A stretch of DNA of 64,000 bases. Origin: Labia minor. Its lineage: Eukaryota > Arthropoda > Insecta > Dermaptera > Spongiphoridae. Below the pieces are notes generated by a model. The model was not told where the DNA came from and made no database searches. It saw only the letters and a list, made by a program, of their open reading frames with translations. The DNA lies in contig OY720344.1 of NCBI GenBank assembly GCA_963082975.1, forward strand, positions 33,410,033-33,474,032, given 5' to 3'. Both the position numbers and the translations under genes were made by a program. Positions 12,486 to 24,490 of this stretch are shown in pieces (position 1 is the first letter of the stretch; each line of letters starts with the position of its first letter).

Positions 12486-12700
12486 TTTGACAATTAAATT
12501 ATAATTGGAGTTGGGGATTTTCTCTGGGCATATTCAAGATTGCCCCCATGGGCACTTTTATACAACAGAGGAAAATCATTTAAACATGTTCCTAATGCTA
12601 ATTTTGGAAATTCCCCCTTATGAAGTCTTGATTTTCTCTGCCCGATGACGCATGATTTTAGAAATCTATCTAACATCATTATTAGCTCGATCATTAAGAG
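12486..12700. other. Balanced-composition island 2 (unassigned)
   Basis: About 200 bases of non-AT-rich sequence with the direct repeat gattttctctg at about 12516 and 12630. A 66-codon minus-strand frame (12494-12694) is not recognisable. Confidence 0.35.
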
Positions 12701-13590
12701 TAGGTATATTTGAATGGAAGACAGTTACTGGAGCATACCAAAATCTTGCCACATCCGTTTTCCTTATATCAATTTAAATTTTTAAATATCCGCTTATTAA
12801 TAATTGAACTGAACTCAATATTATCAAATTCTAAAAAATTTCATTCTAGATTAATAAATGATGATGGTAGTATTATAATAATATTTATTATAATATCATT
12901 TTTATACTTTTATTATATTCTGTTTTACATGTATTATTTAATTTAGTTTAAGTTCCAAATTTTTTATTTCTTTTTTATATTATATTACATATGCATTTTA
13001 TATTAATTATAAAAAATTTTATTAATAAATAAAAATTATTAAAAATCAACCTAACACAATATTCTCAAATTCATTGAAATTTATTCATTTTCAAAGAATA
13101 AATATTAATTGAACTCATCAAAAATAATAATAAAAAAAAATAATATGTAATAAATAAATTAATTAATTAAATATAAATGATATCACTGACTAAGTATTGA
13201 TGTTCCTGATTTATTTTCTACTTTTAATTTCTTTCAATTAGAAAAATCCACAAGAATTGAGAACATTAAAAAATGTGAATAATTATAATCGACAATTAAG
13301 ATAATAGGATACATCCTCATTTAAAAAAAAATTTTAATGAATATTTGTTGGTTCATTTGAAGAATATATTCTATTTGCTTGGAGAGGGAACCCTCAAGCG
13401 GTTCATTCTATTCTCTTATATACGATATATCTACATATAAATAAATATATTTCCAAGAGAATCTGGTTACCTTAACAAATAGTTAACGATTAGATAAATG
13501 GTCCCGGAAACTGCTTTTCAACGTATGGTACATTGCCTCTTTAATCATTTATATACTAATCACCTCTCATCCCATTTGGAATGCACAGAT
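12701..13590. other. AT-rich stretch, no gene seen
   Basis: A/T runs. No element ends or conserved frames seen. Confidence 0.5.
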
Positions 13591-13680
13591 TGTTCCGTCA
13601 TCTTATCAGATGAGAGAATGCGTTAATCTGGAGCCTAGGCTTACACAGCAGATGAACCTGGGATCAAATCCCACGGAGCG
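13591..13680 (+). pseudogene. tRNA-like relic (possible tRNA-derived SINE head)
   Basis: The first seven bases tgttccg can pair with the last seven cggagcg (two G-U pairs), as in an acceptor stem. Near the 3' end tggga-tcaaa-tccca forms a T-arm-like hairpin, and gatcaaatc matches the Pol III B-box consensus GWTCRANNC. At 90 bases it is long for a tRNA; the D-arm is doubtful and no clear anticodon arm can be drawn. A decayed tRNA or SINE head is most likely. Confidence 0.35.
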
Positions 13681-13986
13681 TAAATTACACTTTATATAAT
13701 TAAGATATACTAATAAAAGAATTCATTGAGTCAAGAAACTCAACCCATGATTAACCAATCTTTTGGATAATTCATTTCCTCTTAAACTATATCGTTTTCT
13801 AGATTAAAAAATTACTAAACATAATAATATACACCTTTATTTATATATTGCTATGATCCATTAAAGTAAGTGTTAATAAAAATTAAATTAAAAAATTTCT
13901 TCTAAGAGAGAGGGGGAGATGTATCTGAACTTGAACTCCCCCACTCCCCTTTCGATTCGTATATAGTGAACCAATTCCTAATATTA
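13681..13986. other. AT-rich stretch, nothing recognised
   Basis: No features beyond A/T runs and a GA-rich patch near 13905-13920. Confidence 0.5.
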
Positions 13987-13988
13987 TA

Positions 13989-14482
13989 CTAAGTTGTTCA
14001 ATAAGTTCGCGGAGCGCCATCTATTCGTCAATATCATCGGAAAAATATCAGAAAGATATGGTTTTGGAAAACCGACGATTGACTGAAAGAGAGGCTTTAG
14101 GCATTTCATTGGGTACAGTGAGCAATATTTTGAGTGTTAATTTGGATTTCAAAAACAATGTGCAAAATTGGTGCCACAAAAACCATTGCCATTGCTAAAA
14201 TAACTTAATTGATGTATGAGTTGTTGCAAAATCCAGCCTATTCGCCAGATCTAGCTCCTCCGACTTCTTACTCTTCCCACGCCTCAAACAGTATCTCCTT
14301 GGAAAACTATTTTCTTCAAACAAAGAGGTAATACCTGCCGTTGAGGTATATTTTGCAGAGCAAGGAATCCATAAATTAGAAGACCGTTAGAATAAGTTAG
14401 ACTAAGCTGAAAAATAATGTCATTTTTACAAATAAAAATTGGTTTCTTCATTTTCGCTCCGCGATCTTATTGAACAACTTAG
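13989..14482 (+). mobile_element. Internally deleted mariner element with both ends
   Basis: TA duplications at 13987-13988 and 14483-14484 flank inverted ends beginning ctaagttgttcaataag, matching over about 27 of 28 bases. Inside are two mariner transposase remnants: an N-terminal helix-turn-helix piece (MVLENRRLTEREALGISLGT, from 14058) and a C-terminal piece with PAYSPDLAP, holding the last catalytic Asp, and RLKQYLLGK-like residues. Most of the catalytic core is deleted and frames are broken, so it is a 494-bp derivative of a normally about 1.3 kb element. Confidence 0.92.
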
Positions 14483-14484
14483 TA

Positions 14485-15120
14485 TATTTTTGAAGATATC
14501 AAAAACACATTGCTAAAGTGCAATATTGACTAGGCGAAGAGGTTGCACAAAAACAAAAAACATGGCAAATGGACTACAAGAAAAAAAAATACCAAAACTA
14601 TTAATTTAAACTTTAGAATGCTAACTATCATTTTGTCTGAGGAATTTAAGACAATATTTCATAAAAAAATAATTACTTCTAATCTTGTTTTTTTATGATA
14701 ATTAATATAATTTTATAATTAAATAACGAACTTCAAACATTGTGAGTAAATCAAAAGAAATGTTCATATTATCTTTAAATTTTTAATTTATTTACGATGA
14801 TATATCTAAATAAGTGAAAGTAAAAATTTAAGTTTCTTTTCAAAAATGTGTTTTTTATATATCCAATTAAAAACTATTCTCTCTGAAATTATCTAATCTA
14901 ATCTAAATTATAAAGTTACGCTCTGGTTTTAGAATTGTTTTTTTTTTTTTTTTGTAAGATTGAATTTTTTTATTTATTTATTTGAATAAATAAATGATGT
15001 CTTTTTCTAAATGAATGCTTGGTCACTTTCACTTTTGTTTTTATTTAATAATATTTGAAATTAATAAATAAATTAGAACACGATGTTGATTTGATTGAAA
15101 TTCCCTTTCATTTGATAACA
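14485..15120. other. AT-rich stretch, nothing recognised
   Basis: Contains a run of about 15 T near 14939-14953. No gene or element ends. Confidence 0.5.
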
Positions 15121-15375
15121 TTCCACGATTACAGGAATGTTTGGGTTTATTATAAGGACCAGAAATATTTTTCACGGCTCTTTATAGGACAAAAAGCTAG
15201 GCAAGATGACGTCAGGGTGTCTGTCATTCCTTAACCTAGGCCGAGTCATGATCGAGGTGAATGAAGGCGTTTTTGGGAAGCCGCGTCCATCGGGTCGGTG
15301 ACCTCGCGGCCAGAGACAGAACACCACTTGGTGCAATTCTGCCACACATCACTTTACAAACCAAACCATTTACCA
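15121..15375. other. Balanced-composition island 3 (unassigned, CRE-like site)
   Basis: Unique, GC-balanced patch. It has tttata at about 15181 and a perfect tgacgtca, the ATF/CREB palindrome, about 20 bases downstream. Open frames are short: 31 codons on plus from about 15204, and about 48 codons on minus without a clear start. Candidate promoter or exon; no assignment. Confidence 0.35.
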
Positions 15376-16127
15376 AGTAAGGTACAAATTAAAACTATAA
15401 TTTTCACGCTAAAGATTAATTAACTAGAAATTAGCAATCCAGAATCTTATGGATTACCATAAATATCCTTCAACATTCTTAACAGAAATATTGAAATTAT
15501 GAGTAAAGTAATTTTTATGTCTGTCTGCTTCAATTTATTCAAATCATTGTAGGTATTCATGTTTGGTAAAATTATATGACTATCTCAGTTGTATAATATA
15601 CACTTAAAAATTTTAAGGTTCCAGCTTGAGAACTAGAGTTAAGAAGAAAGTTTGTGATAATCATGTAAAAACCAAATGTCCTTAATGCAAATATATTAAT
15701 TAATTTAAAACTTTATTGAGTTTTTAAAAATTTTGAAAAATTTTTTATAATGAATTATCACAGTTGTTTACAACAATATTTTTAAAGCCTATATATCCGC
15801 CAATATTCACCCAATTATCCAGAACGAAGGTGATATTTCTGCTTACATTTTGCAAGGAGATTTTTCTAATTTGTTGTTCCTATAAAGTTATTATGATTTG
15901 AAAATGAGAAAAATATATAAACAAATTCTCTATGCAATTCCTTTTTAATATAAAAAACAAATCGAAAAGTTTGTGAAAATTTCAGTTTTTTAGTGAACGA
16001 AGGACCCAAGGAGGGGTTAACTGGATTTCATTTAAGAAATTTCGTTGTCAAAGAGGCTGATTGCCCAGTCACTAAAAATGTCGGTGTAAATTTGCAAGTT
16101 ATTATAATTCTCCGAAATTTCAGTTTA
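15376..16127. other. AT-rich stretch, nothing recognised
   Basis: No repeats or frames I can support. Confidence 0.5.
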
Positions 16128-16159
16128 TTACCGACCGACGATAGTAAGGGAGGTATTGT
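16128..16159 (-). repeat. Orphan 3' end of family C
   Basis: The 32 bases read, on the minus strand, as the terminal CAATAC-CTCCCTTA box plus IR2 cgtcggtcggt and A-tail of family C. The sequence then leaves the family abruptly. The same truncation point is seen at 49150-49182. Confidence 0.8.
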
Positions 16160-16545
16160 ATAAAATTATAATAAGTTTAATGTGATAAGTTCAATTTTTT
16201 TACGTACTGTAAAATTCAAGTATACACATAGTTTGATGTACTATTATCAAAAATAGTATTTGTTATGAAATCTAATAAAGATAATGATAAATCATTAGAT
16301 TCCTTGTGGAAAAAAATAAATAAACTAAACAGTGTGGTTATATTGAATTGCTGGTGTATTTCATTGTGTTGTGAAACCCAAAACATTGTCTTCATTAATT
16401 TATATATAAAAATTAAATATGAGTAACATCGCACGTGTTTTTATTATCTTTCTATAAAGCTTTTGATAATAAACCTTATCAAAAGAGCGGTTTATAATTT
16501 CAATCTTCACATTATTACATTTCAGTATGATCCATTGATGATTTT
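16160..16545. other. AT-rich stretch between C fragments
   Basis: A 72-codon minus-strand frame at 16216-16434 is low-complexity and unrecognisable. Nothing else seen. Confidence 0.45.
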
Positions 16546-17186
16546 AAGTTGACCTGTGGCCAGGTCCGAACCGACCGACGGTTTGAAGTAAATTAATTTC
16601 CAGCTACAGAAACAATTTCAAATAATTTTAATATATCTATTAATGTAATAAAAAACAGATATGGATACATAAATAATAAATATAAACATTTTTAATTTTA
16701 TTTTATTTATAATATATATGCAAGACCAGGCTGTGACGTCATGAATGGCTGGATTACGTCATATAATTTTAAATCAAGAAAAAACTAATAAATATGATTT
16801 TCCCGAGGATAAAACCAATACAAAGTGTATGATTTTCGTGGTGATATATAAAAAAATCTCCTCATGTGAAATTTGGCGTGAAAATAACCCTACCCTTCCT
16901 ATCGTCGATCGCTAATACTACCACTTCCGGTTTCCGGATTTGCACCAAAAGTTGATCAATTCATCCCACTGATGCATTAAGTAAATATACCAAATTTCAA
17001 CAAAATCCGTTGAGCCGTTCAGGCTGTACACATCTATACGGACGGACGGATGGACGGACAGACATCATGCTAAAAATACTTTTTTCTGTTAAGAAAATGC
17101 ATAATTCGTGGAGATATGTAAAAATCTCCACATGTGAAATTTGGTGTGAAAACAATACCTCCCTTACTATCGTCGGTCGGTAAAAA
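16546..17186 (+). mobile_element. Family C element, copy C1 (HINE-like)
   Basis: 5' end aagttgacctgtggccaggt with hairpin gacctg-tggc-caggtc, IR1 accgaccgacg, then tttccagctacagaaacaat. The middle has ccaaatttcaacaaaatccg and a GGAC/GACG microsatellite (17039-17062), then ggagatatgtaaaaatctcc. It ends aacaatacctcccttacta with IR2 cgtcggtcggt and AAAA. Essentially full length. Non-coding. Confidence 0.85.
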
Positions 17187-17269
17187 GGCTTGTGAAGAAT
17201 AATAATTGATTTTTTTTTGGGGGGGGGGTCAGGGGGGAAAATCTTTTCAGACCATACAATAATCGTCAT

Positions 17270-17680
17270 TACTGCGTGTGTGGTGTAACCACTAAAATCC
17301 CTCCTTCACTTCAGAGGCCTCTACCCTGGAACTTCGGGGTAGGGGCCTATTTTATATTTTTCATGGAAATTTCTACTTATGCGCCAGGCGCGCCCTTACA
17401 TCTGTTTTAGAATATATTTATTTCGGCGTCTAGATCAATTTTTTTTCTCTTTCAATATTTGTTCGGTGTAATTGGTCACCTTATACCAGATCTCTTCGTT
17501 TTCTAACATTTTTGTTCTCAAATTTTCAATTGTTAGAACGCCAATCGACTCTTCTAATTTAGATCTGAGCCCTTGCCAACGCTGGCACCCGAATATGGTG
17601 TGCTCAGAATTGTCTTCGTCTGAATTCTTGTATAGACAATCAGGAGTAAGAATAATCATTGATAAAACGATCAATTGTTA
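17270..17680 (-). mobile_element. LINE C-terminal relic with EHTxFxC signature
   Basis: Minus strand, 17674 down to 17435: a frame reading TPDCLYKNSDEDNSEHTIF, then GCQRW, LEESIG and NLRTKMLENEEIWYKV. This is the C-terminus after the reverse transcriptase in R1/Jockey-type LINEs, usually with a CxxC...H...C metal-binding motif. The second Cys of CxxC is Lys here. A 3' UTR follows, with a hairpin gctaccccg/ctgg at about 17320-17345 and taaccactaaaatccc near 17285. The RT domain is absent. Distinct from the L1-L10 family. Confidence 0.8.
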
Positions 17681-18660
17681 TAATAATCGAAATATTGATT
17701 TTATAATAATAATTAATTAAATTCCTAATGAACAATTTGATGGCCCAAATTAAATAATAAAATAGATATTATTTATTTAGTAAAATATCGAATATCACAA
17801 AGAACATCAAAGTGGTGGGACGGGCCTCTGTTAACACTCTGATTAGGTCTAAAGTAATCTGGACAAACAAACAAGAAATGCCAGATACAATATATAGTAT
17901 GTTGATAATTCTATAAAACAATTTCCTGTGAGAAGACTAGGAAAATTAAATTTTAATTTTGATTAATGTATTTTATTTTTATTACTAATAAATTTAGGAG
18001 CCTATTAAATGTGTTTTATACGTAATCATAAGAATTGTGTAATTATTATATCTACTCACTATTTCTAATTTTTTTAATGCAAATTTTCCATTATTTTATT
18101 ATTAAAAAAAAATAATGTTTAATATTATTTTATTCAATAAACTAACTATTCATTTCACAATATTCAGTAATTTCAATATTTTTTTTTTATAATTTCCAAT
18201 AAAAAATTATTAAATTTAAATTTAAAATTATAATAAATTAAAAAAGTGGTGTCATATAATCAAGTAATTCAATACCATAACTAGACGGTCTTGATGGTTG
18301 TTTTTAGGATATAATTATGAAAATAAATTTTATATTACTAAAACTATTAAAAAAAATTCATACCCAAATAAATAATTATGATTCTTTATGGAAATTTAAA
18401 ATTGGATTGAATTTTAAATTAATAATACTATTGTAATAACAACGATAATAGAAAATATAATATTTTAAACATTGACATTCTCAGGCTGGATACATCACAA
18501 GAGGACACAGAGATCGTAAGAGTTAATATTATACACATTAAATAAATGAAATAAATTTTTTTACTATAATGTAATTAATTTTAATTTATATACTAAAATT
18601 AATTAAATATTGAATTAGGTGAAATCAATTTATTATAATTTTAACTTAATAAGAGAAAAA
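17681..18660. other. AT-rich stretch, no gene seen
   Basis: A/T runs. Nothing recognised. Confidence 0.5.
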
Positions 18661-18850
18661 AAGAACTATGGAAGATCGAAATGTTTGTCTATTTAGCATG
18701 ACTAGAAGGTCTCCGAAGTGGCCTGGCCATGTAAGTCGCTTAAGAAGAGACGCCCACCTCTAGCAGCCGCGCCTCCGACTTATGATCGATTATATTCTTT
18801 TGACTAGAAGATGGCATTTGAAAAAGACAATGACATCGACTAATTCCAAT
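18661..18850 (+). other. Short balanced island 4, possible first-exon-like segment
   Basis: An ATG at about 18669 opens a frame that runs through MEDRNVCLFSMTRR and KWPGH to a donor-like catgtaagtcg near 18737. No downstream exon can be linked. The residues WPGHVSRL also recall decayed LINE tails, so this may be repeat-derived. Confidence 0.2.
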
Positions 18851-19244
18851 CTCCTAAAAATGAACTAAATTTTTATTTTTATTTAGTTTATAAATTAAAA
18901 TCTTTATAAATGATTTAATGCAACGAAATAAAAAAAAAATACTTTGCAATTAAAAAAAAACAAAAAATGTGTTAAAAATAATAGTGAATACATAATATAT
19001 TGATTAAGAGAAGTAATATTTATCTAAATGAGGAAATTAATTTGATCAATTTAATGAAAATTTTAAAACTTGAAACCTTTTTTATAAATAATAGGTGCTT
19101 GTATGTACTTATTTTGATAAGCGAAGTAAAAATGCGAAGTATCAATGAAACAAACTAACCTAACTATTAAATTCGATGGTTTTGACATTTATCTATCTAA
19201 AATAATAGTTTTCCATTTAGTATAAGTTAATAGTGTATATAGAC
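18851..19244. other. AT-rich stretch, nothing recognised
   Basis: Poly-A tracts near 18929 and 18953. No features. Confidence 0.5.
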
Positions 19245-21458
19245 GCTAATCATAGAACGCTCAAAATTGCATTTTCGGCATTACTTTTGTTGTTTGATTT
19301 GAAGAAATCTGCTGCCGAGGCCGATCAAACACTGTAACAAACTTATGGTGATGCTGGTCCGTCAAATTCTAATTGTTGGTTTTGGTTTCAAAGATTCAAA
19401 AGTGGTGATTTTGATGTCTATGTCAAAGTACGTCCTGGAGAACCAAAAAAGTTCGAAGACAATGAATCGCAAGACTTATTGGACGAGAACCCAGCTCAAA
19501 TTCTCTAAGAACTTTCAGACAAATTAGCAGTTGATGAATCAACTGTTACAAGACTTTTACATACAATGAGAAAGATAGACTGAAAATGTCATATCGAACC
19601 GTTTCAACATCACGGTCTCATTGCTTGCCAGGCGAAAAAAGATTTTTCTGTGGCGAAGTATGACTGGCGATGAAAAGTGGATCTACTACAAAAATATCAA
19701 GAGCAAAAAGTCATAGATTAGTCCAGGAGAGCCATCCATATTCACACCGAAGCGGAATATTCATGGCCATAAAACCCTTGCTGTGCATATGGTGGGATCA
19801 GCAAGGTGTAGTATATATATATACTAGCTGCTCAGAGCTCCTTCGTCGCTCTTCACATCTAGACGGGGGCTCCGCCCCCTGTACCCCCGAGTGGTACATA
19901 GTATTTGGTTGAAAGTAGTAAAAGGTTTTCATCCATTTTGTTTCAAACAATGTATAACATAAAACATTCATTTCTTATTGTGTGATTATTTAAAATATAT
20001 TTTAATTTATTTAGTAAATTAATTATATATATTATTATTGAATATGTTATATCTATCTACTCGAAAGTTCTTGGCAGCTACAACCACATTTCTCCAAGTG
20101 TCCTTATCCTGAGCCTCTTTTCCATCTCTCGTACGTCATTCCCTGATGTACTCATCTTTCTTTGGCAAATAAATGCTGGGGAGAATCCTATTCTCAAATA
20201 CTCTGAATCCACTCTCATCTCCTAAGATAATAGACCATGTCTCACACTCATATAATACAACAGACAAAATAATTGTTTTATATATTTTAATTTTCATTCC
20301 CTTTTATAATAATTTTGATGAGATAAGCCTCTTTACTGCATGATAACAGGCGTTTCCCGATTGCAACCTCGATTTAAATTCTTCTCAAATATTATTATCC
20401 TTCGTGATTACATTCAATTTTTCTACATATTCAAATTCTACATTTTGTATGTTAATACTGCTCCTGTTTGTTTCTAAATATATTTATTTATTATTATTCA
20501 TTTCAAACCTCATCTCTTTTCCTACCTCGATTAATTTTTCCTCGCTATCTGTAATTGCAATTGCTGAATCTCCTATTATATTTAAGTCGTCTGGGTCACC
20601 TAATATTTTACAATTGATTTCCACATCTTACTCTTTCTTTACTACCTCCAATATAAATTTTAAGATCAAAATTTGAAAAAGTTTATCCGGATCTATTGAG
20701 TCATGCGTAGGTTTTACTAAAGTCTACAAATAATTAGTGAACAGAGATATTGAATTCGCGGTTTTTTTCTAATATCTATCATAATGAAAATATCTTAATT
20801 AATGTTGATCGATTTGGCCTGAACCCGCAATGATATCGTCCTCCGCCTATAGTTTATAAGTATTGTATATGTTATAATAGAGTATAATATTTCTTGATCA
20901 TTTCATTTCGATATTTTAAATTTCATTACTTGATTTTTATTGAATATTTTTAATTATAATAAAATTTGAGAAAATGCAAATTTAGAGACTTGAGACAATT
21001 TATAAAAATTAACGGTATAAAAGTATTGATAAAACTAAAGATAAATTAACAATATATACATTCATTAATAGTATTAATTTAAATTAATGGATTTATTTGA
21101 TTTTTTATTATTAAGTTCATTTATTAATTTTTTTAGATCATAGTTAATTCCCTCCCTTAAAATAAAAGAAGTACCTATTCAAATATGGAAAGTATAAATA
21201 CAAAATAATTTAAGTTAAATATGATTTAAATATTTTATTATATTAATTAAAATGAGAACTTTTAGAATAAATTATTTAATTGAAATGATATTTGAATATT
21301 AGAATTTAAAATAAAAAGTTAAATATTATAATAATTCTTTGATTGGGAATCCCTAGAGTTATATACACTGTGTAAAATGAGTCTGCCAGTCAGTGGGCCA
21401 CGCCTGGCTCTTGAATGAACAACACGGAGAACTATATATAAACTTTAAAAAAATTAAA

Positions 21459-21502
21459 TTCTGCGGTTATTGATTAGATATTAATAAAATCTATAGCCTA
21501 TG
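21459..21502. repeat. 44-bp dispersed repeat E, copy 2
   Basis: About 41 of 44 bases match 2502-2545. It lies inside the LINE insertion but in a non-coding part. Confidence 0.7.
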
Positions 21503-21655
21503 TTACCATAGAGGTATATAAGAATATTGTGATGTAATTTCATAGAAATCGTTTCTTATTTTTTGATGTTTATAATTCTAAATTACCAGTAAAGTGTCGG
21601 TTAAGTAGGAAATTTCTTTTTTGTTTGTTTCTATGACAGCAAAAAAGTAAACAAA

Positions 21656-21659
<4 letters not shown>

Positions 21660-21686
<27 letters not shown>

Positions 21687-21692
21687 CATACA
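21660..21692. repeat. CATA tetranucleotide microsatellite
   Basis: About eight uninterrupted tetranucleotide units close to the right end of the LINE insertion, followed by aaacactctcctttatat. Confidence 0.9.
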
Positions 21693-22301
21693 AACACTCT
21701 CCTTTATATATATAGATATAAGGTGTAGTATATACCGAAATCAAGTGGACTAAATTGAACGAAAAGACCAGCACTCGCTAGTGCAGGCACAAAGTCATTC
21801 TCTTGCATGACAACGTTAAGCCACATGTTGCAAGAGTTGTGAAGGATACACTGTTCCAACTCAAATGGGAAGTTCTGTGTACTCACCAGACATATCGCCT
21901 TCTTATTACCACATCTTCAGACCGCTGCAGCATGGCTTTGCTGGCACACAAATGCTCAAAAAGTGTGAAAATAGATCAATGATTGGATCACTGGCAAACC
22001 AACATCGCCATGTTGCAAGAAAGATGGGTAAAAAGTTTTAGAAAACGATGGAAAATATTTTGATTAATATATATTAAACCGATTTTCCTGAATAAATGCC
22101 TTTTTAAAGTGAAAAAATGATCAAAATACATGCAATAGATAAATCTGAAATTATTAATGTAAAATTAAATACAATGATAAAATAATAACAAAGTTTGATT
22201 TTCGAAAATATAATCTATACCTGAAATTAAAAACTAATAATTTATTTTTTAATTTTTATATTTGAAAATTGTATTTATTATTATAATTAAATTAAAGATA
22301 T

Positions 22302-24000
22302 ACTAGCTGCTCCAAGCGCCTTCGGCGCTCTTCATGCCTAGCGGAGGCCCCCTGTACCCCAGAGTGATACATAGTATTTGGTTGAAAGTAGAGATGCAAC
22401 GAATATTCGGCCGAAGCCGAATATTCGGCCTATTCGGCCTGTCTGCCGAATATTCGGATTCGGCCGAATATCAAATCAACTATTCGGCCTTAGGCCGAAT
22501 AGTACCATTACAAACGTATTTATAGTTACAGGTACGTAGAAATGTATTTATTGTTAGTTAACTTGTTTTTCTTTTATGCCCTAAATGGGTTTTATCAACC
22601 ATTTTCTATAAAAGAACTTATTCCTATAGATAAAAGTTGTAAATTATGAATCCTATTACAGCATTTATCTATATGAATAAGTGCTAAAATATCTGTAATA
22701 AGCTAGCCTAATACTTAAAATTAATCCAATTCAAAACTGGTCTTCGAGCAAATTCTAATTTTTCTAAGCAAAATAGGAAGGTTAATACTTATGCCTTGTT
22801 ATAATAAAAAAGAAAGCTTGCAATGATTTTTTAATTATATTTAATTCAATAGAATAAATAACTAAGATGTCAGTTTTCACATAAATATATAACTCTCAAA
22901 TATTTCAACCAAGTATTTCATTTCAAATAAATATTACAACCAATTATTATAGAAATTAAAAACAATTAAATGAAGGATACTGTTTATTACAAATAATATT
23001 CCTCTGCTATATGTATATGTAATATATCAAAATTATCAGCTTAAACATTATACTGAGTACATCTTTAAGATAGCATCTTAAAGATTCTACTGAAATGAAG
23101 CAATTCCACAATTAATTTATTAGGTTTGATTTATTTTGAATTATTTCTATCTTAATTTACTTCAGAAGTTCCATGAAATAATTATTCTAATGAAACAGAA
23201 CACTGTTTAAAAAGTTTATTTACAAAACTTTGATCATGAGGATATATTGCTATGAAAAATACTTCTTTTTTGGTCAATTTTTAGGCCGAATATAGCCGAA
23301 TACTTTTTTGGAGTAAAATAATGCTTTTCAAAAATAAAAATTTGCATATTTTTTTAGAAAATGATACTTTTAATTGTGAAATGTACTATAATTGTACATA
23401 TAGTATATACAGTATTTTGTTTCTAGGCAAAAATGAGTTCACTATTCGGCGGCCGAATAGCCGAATATTCGGCCTTCATTTTGGCCGAATATTCGGTATT
23501 CGGTATTCGGCCAAATGACTATTCGTTGCATCTCTAGTTGAAAGTGTGTATGTAAAAGGTTTTCATCCATTTTGTATCAATCAGTATAAGTAAATAAGAT
23601 ATTTATTTGTTTTCTTGTAAAATATATTTTAATTTAATCAGTAAATTAATTATATATTATTATTGTATACTATCATCTAGTAATATAATAAGCTAGCAGC
23701 TAGTAATATAATTTTTTTTATTTTAAAATCACAATCTAATAAATTCTATACAATACTAAATACTAATAAGTGATAGTTGTATACTGTGTCTCTACAGTTT
23801 TAGAAAGTTCTTAGTCACAGCATCCACATTTCTCTAAGCGTCCCTATCCTGAGCTACAGCCAAATCCTACCCTCTCCCATCTCTCCCATGTCCCATCCTT
23901 CATTGCCCAACCACCGCGTCCTTGGTCTTCCACCGGATGTTTCCCAATCGGTTTCTCCCATATATATATATTTTGCAACATTTCTGGAGCTCAGGAGTTA
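22302..24000 (-). mobile_element. LINE fragment L3 split by a hAT element
   Basis: 3' end at the left: tactagctgctccaagcgcc, hairpin gcgccttcggcgc, then the conserved tail up to gttgaaag at 22388. It resumes at 23537 after the hAT. A further segment at 23770-23955 covers the C-terminal coding region (GRPRTRW-type block). Between about 23680 and 23770 a scrap of a second LINE tail (agctagcagctagtaat) is inserted. Not functional. Confidence 0.85.
22389..23536. mobile_element. Non-autonomous hAT element, 1148 bp, with 8-bp target duplication
   Basis: Ends tagagatgcaacgaata and tattcgttgcatctcta are inverted copies, and the 8-base duplication gttgaaag sits at 22381-22388 and 23537-23544. The TAGRG-type start and 8-bp duplication are hAT hallmarks. 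Subterminal regions on both sides are stacked with attcggcc/ggccgaat palindromes (22398-22505 and 23282-23515), plausible transposase-binding sites. The AT-rich interior has no transposase frame. It interrupts LINE L3 and is therefore younger than it. Confidence 0.93.
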
Positions 24001-24024
24001 CCTAAGATTCTAATTTCTTTTTTA

Positions 24025-24160
24025 TTTTTCATCTCATTTGAGGTACCCTTCACCTCAGAAAAATTTGGTTACCTTATTCCTTGTATTTTAGGCTCTGGAG
24101 TTTTTTGCGTACGGACGGACAGACTGTCGTATTAAATATATAGATGGGGTATATGAGGGT
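24025..24160. repeat. Relic related to the aaatttggt/microsatellite repeats
   Basis: aaaaatttggttaccttatt is followed about 45 bases later by ggagttttttgcgtacggac and ggacagac. This is the same order of landmarks (aaatttggta box, then a GGAC-type microsatellite) as in families A-C, but no ends are recognisable. Probably a fourth, unrelated or decayed family. Confidence 0.35.
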
Positions 24161-24490
24161 GACCCATCGAAATAGAAAAAAATAAATTATCTGAATAATT
24201 GAAATGCATAAAACAATAATACTAAAAAAAAAATAGAAAAATATAAATAATTTTCTTTTGTAACACTATTTTCACATTCCCCCCTGCCAATAAAAAATAT
24301 TTTCTATCATATAATGAAAATTTTGATTTTTTAAAGAATAATAATTATAAATTACTACTCTTGTTTCAATTAATTTTTTATTTGCTTTATGTGCAAACTG
24401 TTAACAACACAAAAAATGATAATAATTAATCAGATTATAATTATAATAAATTTGTTGATTTGTATTTATTAAATAAAGGCACCGTGATTT
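24161..24490. other. AT-rich stretch, nothing recognised
   Basis: No features. Confidence 0.5.

Larger units (their letters stand above)
19818..21719 (-). mobile_element. LINE insertion L2 within mariner, 15-bp target duplication
   Basis: The 3' end is at the left (tactagctgctc), with GC hairpin gggggctccgccccc at 19865-19879. Reading leftward from about 20690, the minus strand gives ILGDPDDLNIIGDSAIAITD, where the RT catalytic box YADD has decayed to DPDD, then KLIEVGKEMRFEMN, LISSK, KIYKTIILSVVLYECETWSI and RVFENRILPSIY. The right side (20700-21719) has no coding signal and ends in a CATA repeat (21660-21692). The whole is flanked by the 15-base duplication at 19803-19817 and 21720-21734, as expected of target-primed insertion. 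It lacks most of the ORF, so it is internally deleted or composite. Confidence 0.85.
19245..22090 (+). mobile_element. Mariner transposase relic split by a LINE insertion
   Basis: Left part 19245-19817 translates, with stops, to KKSAAEADQTL, GDAGPSNSNCWFWFQRFKSG, RPGEPKKFEDNES, a TGDEKW-like motif and CIWWDQQGVVY, typical mariner landmarks. The right part from 21720 continues with VVYTEIK, LLHDNVKPHVA, which includes the second catalytic Asp, LKWEVL, and a region matching the SPDIAPSDYHLF block but damaged. The interruption at 19818-21719 is flanked by the 15-base duplication aaggtgtagtatata. Several residues between the halves are also deleted. Inverted ends were not identified. Confidence 0.9.

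Noticed and set aside
14585..14620. Poly-A after aaaatggcaaatggactac as a processed retrocopy tail
   Set aside because: No upstream transcript-like sequence or target duplication could be found.
17435..17720. 82-codon plus-strand frame over the LINE tail
   Set aside because: It is the antisense shadow of the EHTxFxC frame on the minus strand.
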